Assembly: GCA_021734025.1 (NCBI GenBank)
Contig: JAIPJS010000004.1
Coordinates: forward strand, 186,001 to 250,000
DNA: 64,000 nt
Direction of reading: 5' to 3'
Origin: Candidatus Neomarinimicrobiota bacterium
GTDB taxonomy: Bacteria > Fidelibacterota > JAANXI01
A model generated the notes under the pieces. That model made no database searches. It was not told the origin of the DNA and was given only the letters and a program-made list of their open reading frames with translations. A program made the translations under genes and the position numbers. This document shows positions 36,865-44,763 of this stretch, piece after piece. The stretch's first letter is position 1; every line of letters begins with the position of its first letter.

Positions 36865-37332
36865 TTAACTTTCCTGTGCATACGCTTCCGATTGGCCACG
36901 GAGCAATCCTGCAGCACTGAATCCAACTGCTAGCACGTAAATTACTGGACCGAGAACCGGCGGTAAGAGCGGCTGATATCCCGGTATTAGCTGGGCGAAG
37001 ACAAATGCGATATCCACGATTCCCAGTACCGCAGTGTTTATCCAGAATCCCAGGGCTTTGTTTTTCCAGTTCAGAGTAGCTGCGACTATTATTGCCAGGA
37101 CTCCGAATGCGAAGATATCCGCCCGGTATTCCACCAGGATATTCGCCACCTGTTGCAGCCTCGCCCCGATCTCATTGGCCGACACCGCCATTTCGTTTCC
37201 GGCAAATATGCCGACCGGCCCCTGGACAAAATATTTGATTACCGGAATGGCACCCACCAATACATGGACAATTCCCCAGATGATGAAGAAGATCGCTCCG
37301 ATTTTATTGTAAATGTTTGATGTTCTTTCCAT
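36865..37332 (-). CDS. Four-helix membrane protein, paralogue of 42228-42710
   Basis: 155 residues from the ATG at 37332, which has AGGGAGGAG at ideal distance; the longer frame up to 37386 has none. Four hydrophobic segments: IGAIFFIIWGIVHVLVGAIP, a second at about 68-85 (ADIFAFGVLAIIVAATL), a third around 95-115, and a last one before the polar tail. It shares NWKN..LGFW, the PGY..... P block and overall layout with the protein encoded next to the TetR gene. No named family. Confidence 0.75.
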   Translation of the reverse strand: MERTSNIYNKIGAIFFIIWGIVHVLVGAIPVIKYFVQGPVGIFAGNEMAVSANEIGARLQQVANILVEYRADIFAFGVLAIIVAATLNWKNKALGFWINTAVLGIVDIAFVFAQLIPGYQPLLPPVLGPVIYVLAVGFSAAGLLRGQSEAYAQES

Positions 37333-37501
37333 GCCATACTCCTCCCTGTTAGTTTTTCCAAGGAAAGTGACCCCAGATCTTTTCAAGTACAGCCGGACGC
37401 AATGATCCGCAGGTTTGTAATTTGAAGCCCCTCATCCACCATTCTTCAGTAATTTTGAATTTTTCAGCCGACTTTCCGGAAAGGGGATATCTTCTGTCCG
37501 G

Positions 37502-37930
37502 TTATCCCGTGACTCCGGGATCACCCTGCCCTACAGGCTCTGTTTCTGATATGTGTGCCCGAAGCGCCAGAATGCCGGTGATGATAATCACCGCATGAAT
37601 GACGATCCAGCCGACATATATGGTGACTTCATAACCGCGGGCAATCATGTAGATATCATCTATTATCCCCCGGACCAGCTCCAGTCCCAGTACCGTCCAG
37701 ACAAGGACCCGCGCCTGCCCGGGAATGCGGGATGCAATGAGCAACCCTGCACCAATAACCCCAACCTCCAAACCAAACATGACCCAGGTATCGATCAACA
37801 TCTTCGCCGTTTGATCGCCGGCAGCGGCATTGGTGAGTACACCTTCGAACAGCGTGCGAAACGGCAGTTTCACAATAGCCGAGCTAATGAAGAGCAGCAG
37901 ATAAAACCCACCGACGATATGCATCCACAT
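37502..37930 (-). CDS. BphX-like membrane protein
   Basis: 142 residues with four helices. The start MWMHIVGGFYLLLFISSAIV and the later GLLIASRIPGQARVLVWTVL and RGIIDDIYMIARGYEVTIYV match my memory of BphX-like proteins, whose function is unknown. The best ribosome site (AGGAGAGG) sits before a different ATG at 37942-37944, out of frame by one; adding one A in a TTAAAATG run would bring it into frame. So the start is uncertain or the sequence has a 1-base gap. Confidence 0.7.
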   Translation of the reverse strand: MWMHIVGGFYLLLFISSAIVKLPFRTLFEGVLTNAAAGDQTAKMLIDTWVMFGLEVGVIGAGLLIASRIPGQARVLVWTVLGLELVRGIIDDIYMIARGYEVTIYVGWIVIHAVIIITGILALRAHISETEPVGQGDPGVTG

Positions 37931-37983
37931 TTTAACTTATCCATACTTCCTCTCCTTTCTGTTTCCCGGGGGTCCACAGAAGG

Positions 37984-38903
37984 TTACGGGCATGACACCA
38001 TGGGATTCCATTCGGCAAACATTCCCATGGGATTGGTGCGCAGTGCCCATAAATGAAGATCATAATGACGGGGCATATCGGGTGTATGGCCTTCCATAGG
38101 CCCCTGAAAGACCTGCCCAAACATCATTGGAGCCGAATCTACTGAATCCGCCGGTACAAAGTATTCTGCACCCAGCAGTGCCATGGAAGTGTCCGAAGTG
38201 GGCACGTACATGAGTGCAAAAGGGTTGGCCGGATCCAGTGTCTGAACGGCGGGATTTACAAAATGGATCCCCATGGCACCTTCTTCAGTGGCTTCGCATT
38301 CTCCTGTATTCATATATCCAGCGGCCTTCGCCTGGCTGGTATCCGCATATTGCTGCAAGGCGGTAAGCGCTTCTTCGTACTGGTCCCACCAGCTGGGGGG
38401 ACTCACTTCCGGATTGAACTGGGCAAATTGTCCACTGGGGTTGTCCTTGAATGCCCAGAGATGGAGATCATAATGACGGGGCATATCCGGGGTATGACCA
38501 TCCATTGGTCCGTCGAATTCCTCGCCGAACAGCTGCGGGTCTCATCCACGGCATTCTCGGGGACAAAATATTCAACCCCATGAACTCATACTGCCCGGAT
38601 TCCGTTACATTGTACATTAACGCAAAGGGCGTCTCAGGAATCCGTACCCGCATTATTCATATTCACAAAATGGATCCCCATGTCGCCATCCGGCGTCTGT
38701 TCAAACTCCAGGGTGTTTAATTAACCATCCTGTAACACCTGGCTCACATCCGTGTATTTCTGTAGTTCCGATTTAATATCCTCAACAGTGGTCGATGGTC
38801 CTGTGGTAGACTCATCACACTGGATGAACAAGAACCCACTGATTAGGACCAAAGCAATCATAGACGTGAACCGTTTCCAGTTAACTGAGTATCTTCCTCG
38901 CAT
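37984..38903 (-). pseudogene. Broken lipoprotein with two tandem copies of an unknown domain
   Basis: From a good SD and ATG at 38903, a lipoprotein signal (IALVLISGFLFIQCDES) leads into domain 1, which is hit by a TAA (38721-38723, expected Tyr) and at least three frame changes (near 38655, 38585 and 38540). The last two lie in GGGG and CCC runs. Domain 2 (37984-38505) is intact. Both copies carry MGIHFVN..., FALMY, EYFVP and GHTPDMPRHYDLHLWA, the hallmark of a secreted family of unknown role. Reading is by eye across frames. Confidence 0.8.
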
Positions 38904-39046
38904 AAGAACCTCCTTTGGAGTGTTCTTTTCTGTTCGCATTCTCTTTTCCCACATGATTAAAATATATTTTTGCTTATTGCCTGAGATTCAGATTTCTTCA
39001 TCTCCATTTTGTAATACACCAGATTTAGGAAGCGATGCCAACCACC

Positions 39047-39727
39047 CTATACCGGATCCGCTGCGTGAATGTCCGATTCCGTAAATGGTAGCCGGTTCCA
39101 GCTATATACTGCCATCCAGAGATAGCCGGTCCCCCAGACCACATTGCCCAAAATCTGAACCACATAGCTGGTCTGGATCAGCAACGCCAGGAAACCAACA
39201 ACCACCACGATACCTGACCATCTGGGAAACCGGTCGGACTGCCAGATGGCTATAGCGAAGAAAATCAGAGCCACCGTAGTCGCTAGAAATAAGATCCCCA
39301 TCACCGGCATGAATCCTTCCAGGGATGCCACCGAAGCGGCCGCCGTATTCCCCTCCAGAATAAGGTGACCGACGTCCGGAAAGACATACGTCATGATCAT
39401 AAACATCCCGGTTCCAACGAGGTCACCAAGTAAAGCTAACAGCATGCCCCAGAAGGCCAGCGTCTCTTTCGGCGACCCGATGAGTCCAAAAAACAAGGCG
39501 ATGGTGCCAATGGTTTCAAGCGGTGCGCCAATGTAACCCCGCATGGCCCACAGGCGAAATCCATCCATCGTTACCAACTCCGCGAAGCCCTGTGGATCTT
39601 CCGTGGAGGAAAACATGGCAAATTCCTGCGGTATGAGCGAATCTCCGATGGCAAAAATGAAGCCTGCGGCCCCGATAAGGATGAGACCGATCCGTACAAA
39701 CCATGTGTAGTTAGCTTTCAATTGCAT
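39047..39727 (-). CDS. Polytopic membrane protein, unknown
   Basis: 226 residues with six hydrophobic segments, for example VRIGLILIGAAGFIFAIGDS, IGTIALFFGLIG, LAFWGMLLALLGDLVGTGMF, PVMGILFLATTVALIFFAIA and WSGIVVVVGFLALLIQTSYV. No charged transport motif is evident. No family recognised with confidence. An SD (GGGAGGATATC) precedes the ATG. It lies in a minus-strand set with the O-methyltransferase and hydrolase genes, suggesting a common transcript. Confidence 0.7.
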   Translation of the reverse strand: MQLKANYTWFVRIGLILIGAAGFIFAIGDSLIPQEFAMFSSTEDPQGFAELVTMDGFRLWAMRGYIGAPLETIGTIALFFGLIGSPKETLAFWGMLLALLGDLVGTGMFMIMTYVFPDVGHLILEGNTAAASVASLEGFMPVMGILFLATTVALIFFAIAIWQSDRFPRWSGIVVVVGFLALLIQTSYVVQILGNVVWGTGYLWMAVYSWNRLPFTESDIHAADPV

Positions 39728-39769
39728 GATATCCTCCCTTTGACAATTCCAAAATGGATTATCAGTGTG

Positions 39770-40801
39770 TCATTTCCGCGCAATTACCAGCGAAAACCCG
39801 GGCTGGCGGGTCTTTTCATGCTCAACTTTGGTGAATCCCACATCCTGAAACCATCCTTTTACCCGGTCGAACTCATAGGAGCGACCGCCGCTGAACAGGA
39901 AGAGGTTAAATCCTGCCAGACCGGCGACGCCGCGGGCGAATTTCGATCCGGAGACTCCGGCGAACTGGTCCAGGATTGCTACGGTACCGATATCAGTGGT
40001 GGCCCGTGCTAGCTTCCCAAATAACTCCTGATTCCCTTCCGGCGTAATCCCGTGGATAATGTTCCCCAGGAAGGCGAAGTCATAGCCGGACGGCAGCTCC
40101 TCCTCTTCGAAATCTCGTTCAACCAGATCGATCCGGTCCTGCATATCCGGGTGATCTTTCAAAGTCTCCCGGGCGTTCTCCAATCCGATCTCCCAGTCCA
40201 GTACTGTGCCCTGCAATTCCGGATATTTTCGGCAATACTCCACGGTATAGAGCCCGTGGCTTCCACCTACATCCAACATCTTCTTTGCATCATTCGGCAA
40301 ATCAACGGTGTCCACCACTTCGTCCACCGAGTTCGACGCAAGCCACCGCATGGAGACCTGGTAACTGCGCCCAACCTCTCCGGACTTCACATGCTCCCAG
40401 CCGTAAATTCCATCTTCAGGCGCCTCCTTGATCGCGCGGGCCACATCTTTATAGGCCTGCATTTGAGACTTGAAGAACGGCACCATGTCCTGGAGAAGAT
40501 CGAGGGGGAGCGAACGCTCTGCTGCTTTTGTCAAACGATACTTTCCGTTTGATGACTCAAGATAATCCAAAGGCTCAAGTGCATTGATTAAAACCTTCAG
40601 CCCCCGCTCCGAAGCATCGAGTCGCTCAGCGAGACCAGGAATATCATCGGGTTGCTCGTCCAGTGCCTCAAATATCCCGACTTCCATGGCCCCGAGCATC
40701 GTCCAGATTTGAAAGGTGGACATGCCGAGATCCAGAAGAATATTCGGGACCACACCTCTGTTAATAAGGAATCGCTCCAATATATTGGGTTTTAATGGCA
40801 T
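39770..40801 (-). CDS. O-methyltransferase (COMT/hydroxyindole-type)
   Basis: 343 residues. The N-terminal winged-helix dimerisation domain (about 20-115) contains IFEALDEQPDDIPGLAERLD and YLESSNGKYRLT. The SAM domain (about 165-343) has MLDVGGSHGLYTVEYCRKYP, and GNIIHGITPEGNQEL. This is the Methyltransf_2 layout for methylating hydroxyls of small aromatics or polyketides; the acceptor is unknown. An ideal GGGAGG SD before the ATG. It may function with the adjacent hydrolase and monooxygenase, but that is inference. Confidence 0.85.
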   Translation of the reverse strand: MPLKPNILERFLINRGVVPNILLDLGMSTFQIWTMLGAMEVGIFEALDEQPDDIPGLAERLDASERGLKVLINALEPLDYLESSNGKYRLTKAAERSLPLDLLQDMVPFFKSQMQAYKDVARAIKEAPEDGIYGWEHVKSGEVGRSYQVSMRWLASNSVDEVVDTVDLPNDAKKMLDVGGSHGLYTVEYCRKYPELQGTVLDWEIGLENARETLKDHPDMQDRIDLVERDFEEEELPSGYDFAFLGNIIHGITPEGNQELFGKLARATTDIGTVAILDQFAGVSGSKFARGVAGLAGFNLFLFSGGRSYEFDRVKGWFQDVGFTKVEHEKTRQPGFSLVIARK

Positions 40802-40877
40802 CGTGATTTCCTCCCTATTTGTCGCCTTTACTTGAACATTCTCAAATTTTCTTCAATCGTACAGAACCGGCAGATTG

Positions 40878-41834
40878 TCATCCCGAAAGAAATTCCCGAA
40901 TCTGATGGGCACAGAATTCTGGTGCATCAATAAAGGGCAAATGGCCGGCGTCCAATTCAATAATTTGGGCGTCCGGAAGGATCTCAATCGCCTGGCGTCC
41001 CGTTTCAACACCGCCGAACGGGTCTTTTTCTCCCCAAACAAACAGGGTCGGTTGGGTAATTCGTCCAAGAGCCTTTTCATCAAGTCGGTACTTCGTATTT
41101 GCGCCCCACAATCTCAATGCTGCCCGCATCAGAGAGAGCCAGGCCAGGGGATATTGGGGACTGTTAAACTCCAGACAGACCGTTTCAGCCATAATATCCG
41201 GTATTTCCCGGAGAGTGGCCTCCGGACTCCCCATCCTGAGCAGACCATCGCGAGCTTCCTCCGGCCCGTCCGGCTGCATCAGTGGAAGCAGCATGCGGTT
41301 CAATCCCGGTACTGAGAGGAGCCGGTTAAACAGCGGCGCACTAGTGCCCAGTAGAAGCGCCGGACATCCCAGCTGCACAATTCGATTAATGCGGGCAGAA
41401 CGGTCCAGTGCGAACCAAAATGTCCACAATCCGCCCATGGAATTGGCCACCACGGGGACGTTCTCCAGATGGAAATGATCAAATACCGCCCCCAGGATTT
41501 GTACCGCCAGCTGCCGGAGGTCAACCTCCAGGTGATTCACTGCATCACTCATCCCGCCACCCGGCCGGTCAAAAGTAATTACCCGCCAACCCTGCAATTC
41601 CCGCATCAGCCGGACGTATGACACGGCCTCTCCGTTTCCACCGGGGACCAGTATTAGCGGCGGCCCCGTCCCCTGTTCCAGAGCCCGGAGGCGAAGATCC
41701 GGATCTTTTAGCCTGATGGTATGCTCCACCGGAGAAAGATCGTAGTGTCTAAAAAGCTGTTTTTCGGAATCACGATATCGCTGCGCCCATTCGCCTGTAC
41801 GATCAACACGCTTTATTGTCGGTGTTTTCGCCAT
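40878..41834 (-). CDS. Alpha/beta hydrolase
   Basis: 318 residues. ILVPGGNGEAVSYVRLMREL near 79-98 is the oxyanion region; VANSMGGLWTFW near 126-137 is the nucleophile elbow (Ser near 129); WGEKDPFGGVETGRQ gives the acid near 272; ELDAGHLPFIDAPE supplies the His near 300. The N-terminal 60 residues are extra and charged. The substrate is unknown. It lies 76 bp upstream of the O-methyltransferase gene on the same strand. Confidence 0.82.
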   Translation of the reverse strand: MAKTPTIKRVDRTGEWAQRYRDSEKQLFRHYDLSPVEHTIRLKDPDLRLRALEQGTGPPLILVPGGNGEAVSYVRLMRELQGWRVITFDRPGGGMSDAVNHLEVDLRQLAVQILGAVFDHFHLENVPVVANSMGGLWTFWFALDRSARINRIVQLGCPALLLGTSAPLFNRLLSVPGLNRMLLPLMQPDGPEEARDGLLRMGSPEATLREIPDIMAETVCLEFNSPQYPLAWLSLMRAALRLWGANTKYRLDEKALGRITQPTLFVWGEKDPFGGVETGRQAIEILPDAQIIELDAGHLPFIDAPEFCAHQIREFLSG

Positions 41835-41894
41835 TGCATCCCCACTTTCTCCAATTTATAAGTAATCACTGAATAGAGAGAGCATCTGGAGTCT

Positions 41895-42035
41895 TCAACC
41901 CATCTCCTGCGGTGACGGCGCCACGCCAAGCTGCTGCATCATGGACATGATGTCGGGTTGGGCCCACTCATGGATAATTTTTCCGTCATCCACCTGATAG
42001 ATGCTTATTCCTTCCATTTCCAGCTCGTTTCCCAA
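41895..42035 (-). pseudogene. C-terminal fragment of a SnoaL-like protein
   Basis: From a TAA at about 42042 the frame gives LGNELEMEGISIYQVDDGKI, then IHEWAQPDIMSMMQQLG and ends at TGA (41895-41897). That is the last ~45 residues of ester cyclase/SnoaL-like proteins, where a G..IY...DGKI..EW motif and a final MQQLG are usual. The first two thirds of the gene are absent. It is too small to fold as the NTF2-like barrel. Confidence 0.6.
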
Positions 42036-42227
42036 ATTTATTTAGTACTCTTCACGTAACATTTATTGGTGAACAGAAGCACCATCCCTGAACACAACAC
42101 CACTCACAGGAAGCCCGTGCATTCATAGTAAGTGATGCCGAGAATAGCGGGATGATACCCAACCAATCAGGATGAACTCCTGATTTAAAGGAAATTGAAT
42201 CCGGGAAAATATTTTTACAGGGGCTAT

Positions 42228-42710
42228 CTAACCAGCAGCAGACAGCGAGTGTTCAGAGGAGTGGTATGAATCTGCGCGATACAATCCGATTCCAGTCAGT
42301 CCGGCGCCAATTACGTAGAAAATCGGCCCGATGATTCCGAGGGCAAAGGGAATATACCCGGGTATGATCTGACCAAAGATAAATGAAAAGTCCACCATCC
42401 CCAGTACCACCAGGTTCGTCCAAAATCCCAGTGGATGGTTCTTCCAGTTGAGTTTGACTGCAACAATGATAGCCAGAATACCGAAGGCCGCCAGGTTGAA
42501 ATGATGTTCGGCAACGAAAAAGGCCGCTTGTCTCAACGGTTCCTCCACCGTTGCTGGAACACCGGCCATTCCCTGCAAGGATTCCAACATCCCGGAAATC
42601 CCTGAGGTTGAGAGTGCAATCAGTGGAAATATTCCTACCACAATATGAAGCACGCCCCAGAGAATGTAGCTGACGGCTCCCAGTTTATATGTCCTTTTTA
42701 TACTCTCCAT
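42228..42710 (-). CDS. Four-helix membrane protein, TetR-adjacent paralogue
   Basis: 160 residues. Helices at about 13-33 (GAVSYILWGVLHIVVGIFPL), 73-90, 98-116 and 122-145. It is homologous to the protein encoded at 36865-37332: both have WG(I/V)(L/V)H(I/V)(V)VG, NWKN..LGFW.N and IPGY in the same order. The gene is divergent from the TetR gene with an ~80-bp spacer that contains paired operator-like half sites, so it is the likely primary target of that repressor. Confidence 0.8.
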   Translation of the reverse strand: MESIKRTYKLGAVSYILWGVLHIVVGIFPLIALSTSGISGMLESLQGMAGVPATVEEPLRQAAFFVAEHHFNLAAFGILAIIVAVKLNWKNHPLGFWTNLVVLGMVDFSFIFGQIIPGYIPFALGIIGPIFYVIGAGLTGIGLYRADSYHSSEHSLSAAG

Positions 42711-42736
42711 CTTTTCCTCCTTGGATTCGACAATGC

Positions 42737-42802
42737 GCTACTTTACATTGCGTCAAGTAACTGATAAAAACATAAGACTGGATTGACACGGTGTCAAGTA
42801 GC
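42737..42802. promoter_or_regulatory. Candidate TetR operator cluster
   Basis: The 80-bp intergenic region has an inverted pair GCTACTTTAC (42737-42746) and GTCAAGTAAC (42752-42761) with a 5-bp spacer, plus a third half site GTCAAGTAGC (42793-42802). The last belongs to the 15-bp palindrome TTGACACGGTGTCAA (42783-42797), which overlaps the GTG start. Binding there would block the regulator's own initiation as well as the divergent gene. Confidence 0.6.
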
Positions 42803-43378
42803 AAAGCAGAAACCCGGACAGCAATACTCCAGGCAGCGCGAAAATTAATTGAGGAACAGGGTCCGTCAGCCGTGCGAATGCAGGATATCGCCGAAGATGC
42901 CGGAATCTCCCGACAGGGTTTGTACCTGCATTTTAAATCCCGAACCGATCTACTCCTTGCTCTTGTTGAGTGGATTGACAACGAAGAAGGGCTTGGCGAA
43001 CTGGCGCAATGGGTTTGGGATGCCGATGACGGAATGACAGCCCTGCAACGATTTATTACTTTAGTTGCACAGTACACGCATAAGATCTATCCGGTGGCCC
43101 AGAGCCTGATGAGTGGACGGTACTCGGATGAGGCCATTGCCGCAGCGTGGAAGGATCGGATGACCGGCAGACGGAATTCCTGCCGAAAACTTATTTACTG
43201 GCTTCAACAAGATAAAAGATTAAACCCGTCAATATCGATACAGGAAGCCATTGATCTGTTGTGGACGTTTATCTCTGTCCAGGTATGGGAACAACTAGTC
43301 ATCGAGAGCGGATGGTCTACCGAGCAATACGAAACACATCTGCAAATGACGGCGTTCAACAGTCTCTGCAAACGCTGA
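42791..43378 (+). CDS. TetR-family transcriptional regulator
   Basis: 195 residues starting at GTG (42791). The N-terminal HTH (residues about 8-55) reads TRTAILQAARKLIEEQGPSA, then MQDIAEDAGISRQGLYLHFK, the TetR consensus. The C-terminal ligand/dimer domain (about 60-195) is all-helical with aromatic residues (WIDNEEGLGELAQWVWDAD). The ligand is unknown; neighbours point to a hydrophobic compound or redox stress. No other ATG lies between the GTG and the HTH, so the GTG start is preferred. Confidence 0.85.
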   Translation: MSSSKAETRTAILQAARKLIEEQGPSAVRMQDIAEDAGISRQGLYLHFKSRTDLLLALVEWIDNEEGLGELAQWVWDADDGMTALQRFITLVAQYTHKIYPVAQSLMSGRYSDEAIAAAWKDRMTGRRNSCRKLIYWLQQDKRLNPSISIQEAIDLLWTFISVQVWEQLVIESGWSTEQYETHLQMTAFNSLCKR

Positions 43379-44181
43379 TTCGCTCATTTGGCAGGATATT
43401 CCGACTCGCCCTAACGCGGTTGATGGATTTAAAAGTCGATGTGCTGGACTTACTTGCGTCGCCAGGAGAAATAGTCAACTCCTTCGGTAGTGCCAAGAAC
43501 AGACGCCCCCATTTCACCTTCAGGATACTAATCTCAAGAATTTTATCTATTCTGTGCTCCGGAACATTACACTCTATCCGGTCGAGCGGGCTAGGTATAC
43601 TGTATTGCTATAACGACCGAAGTATTTCTCCAGGAATTCCCCGTATTTGATTGGGAATTGCTTTCGTATCTGCTGTGAAAAGCGACGTGATCTCTATTCA
43701 GTCTGTTGCAGTAGAGATTGGATTGAGTCTGAGTGAAACCAATTCTGAAACGCCTGCATCGAGGCATATTGATACTGATTTCCACTACGAATAGTGTTAT
43801 CCATTGCACCAGAAACATTGAGATGTACCACGCTTGAGTCAGAAGAAAATCCCTGCATTGAGGAAGTAAATAATCCACTATCCTATATGGACAACAAACC
43901 AAACTACAGGTGTTCATTTTAAAGAGATTTTCGAGAGTTCCGGACTATTACTCTTTTATTTTATAAACACATTTTTTCATTCGGAGAGTAATAAAGATAA
44001 ATAATAGATAGCATTGTCCGTTATTGCCCTCTTTTATTCTGCCAAACCACAACTCAACAGATACAGAGTGTAAAGGCGTCGTATCCCTTGAATGCAATCG
44101 TCGTCTTTTTGGTGTTTTTTGTTTGGCCACTGAAATGTTTTTTGGATGAGGAGGGAATACGGTCCAAATACAATGCGACCA
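43379..44181. other. Gene-free gap between TetR and tmRNA
   Basis: About 800 bp. Frames of ~108-130 codons exist on both strands but have no ribosome-binding site, unlikely residue composition (Ser/Arg/Cys rich) and no recognisable motif. I see no repeat module of either family here, and no tRNA-like fold. It may be decayed sequence. Confidence 0.5.
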
Positions 44182-44217
44182 CAAAAAAAATACGGTGCTG
44201 TGGTCACAGCACCGTAT
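44182..44217 (-). terminator. Terminator of the tmRNA gene
   Basis: ATACGGTGCTGTG - GT - CACAGCACCGTAT is a perfect 13-bp stem. On the minus strand it is followed by TTTTTTTT and lies 13 bp after the tmRNA 3' end. Confidence 0.9.
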
Positions 44218-44229
44218 GAGAAATATTTG

Positions 44230-44597
44230 TGGAGGCGGAGGGAATCGAACCCTCGTCCGAGAAAGCAATCTGGACAGTCACTACACGCTTAGTCTCTTCT
44301 TTGGTCTAATTCCGGATGCCCCAAGAGACACGGTCACCCGGAACGAGTGTGTTAAGGTTTCGCTATCTGCTCACACACAAAGCAGATAACTAGCCTGCTT
44401 TATCGACGTTCCAGGGCACCTCACAGGCAAAGCCGCCTTGGAACGGGCTAACTATAACAACGAGGTGTTGTTATGCAGCCATTGCATAGCCGTTATTATC
44501 GGCATCTAAAACGTCTCTCGTTTTTTTACGTGGTTCGAAGAGCAACCACGGCGTGCAACCGGCCATCTCGTCGATCCCGTCGAAACCAGTCGCCCCC
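44230..44597 (-). ncRNA. ssrA: Transfer-messenger RNA
   Basis: One-piece tmRNA of about 368 nt. The 5' end GGGGGCGACTGGTTTCGAC and the 3' end (GGTTCGATTCCCTCCGCCTC then CA) pair to form the acceptor stem (GGGGGCG with CGCCUCC, one G-U) and T arm. The tag reading frame lies at 44471-44503 (minus strand): GCC GAT AAT AAC GGC TAT GCA ATG GCT GCA TAA, i.e. ADNNGYAMAA, preceded by TAGAT, analogous to TAGTC before the E. coli resume codon. The 3' CCA is not encoded (CAA follows the discriminator A), so it must be added. The AUG-rich 5' part overlaps the false upstream extension of the following peptidase frame. Confidence 0.93.
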
Positions 44598-44763
44598 ATT
44601 TTTCAAAAAACACAGTACTTACACGGAATCACTCCGCATTTGTTCCGACAAAATAGGTGCTCCTGTCGTGCGCTTCAAGCTTTTATTTACCGCCCGTGTG
44701 ACCTATTTTTATCTCTGTCGGTTTGTAAAGATGGCAGCAGGGATATTAATTTGGGAGGCAAGT

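Noticed and set aside
43591-43917. 108-codon frame in the TetR-tmRNA gap
   Set aside because: No SD, Cys/Arg/Ser-rich composition and no motif; treated as non-coding.
44473-44763. Upstream extension of the M24 peptidase frame by 97 codons
   Set aside because: It lies inside the tmRNA gene on the other strand; the ATG at 44764 has a proper SD and matches the family's normal N-terminus.
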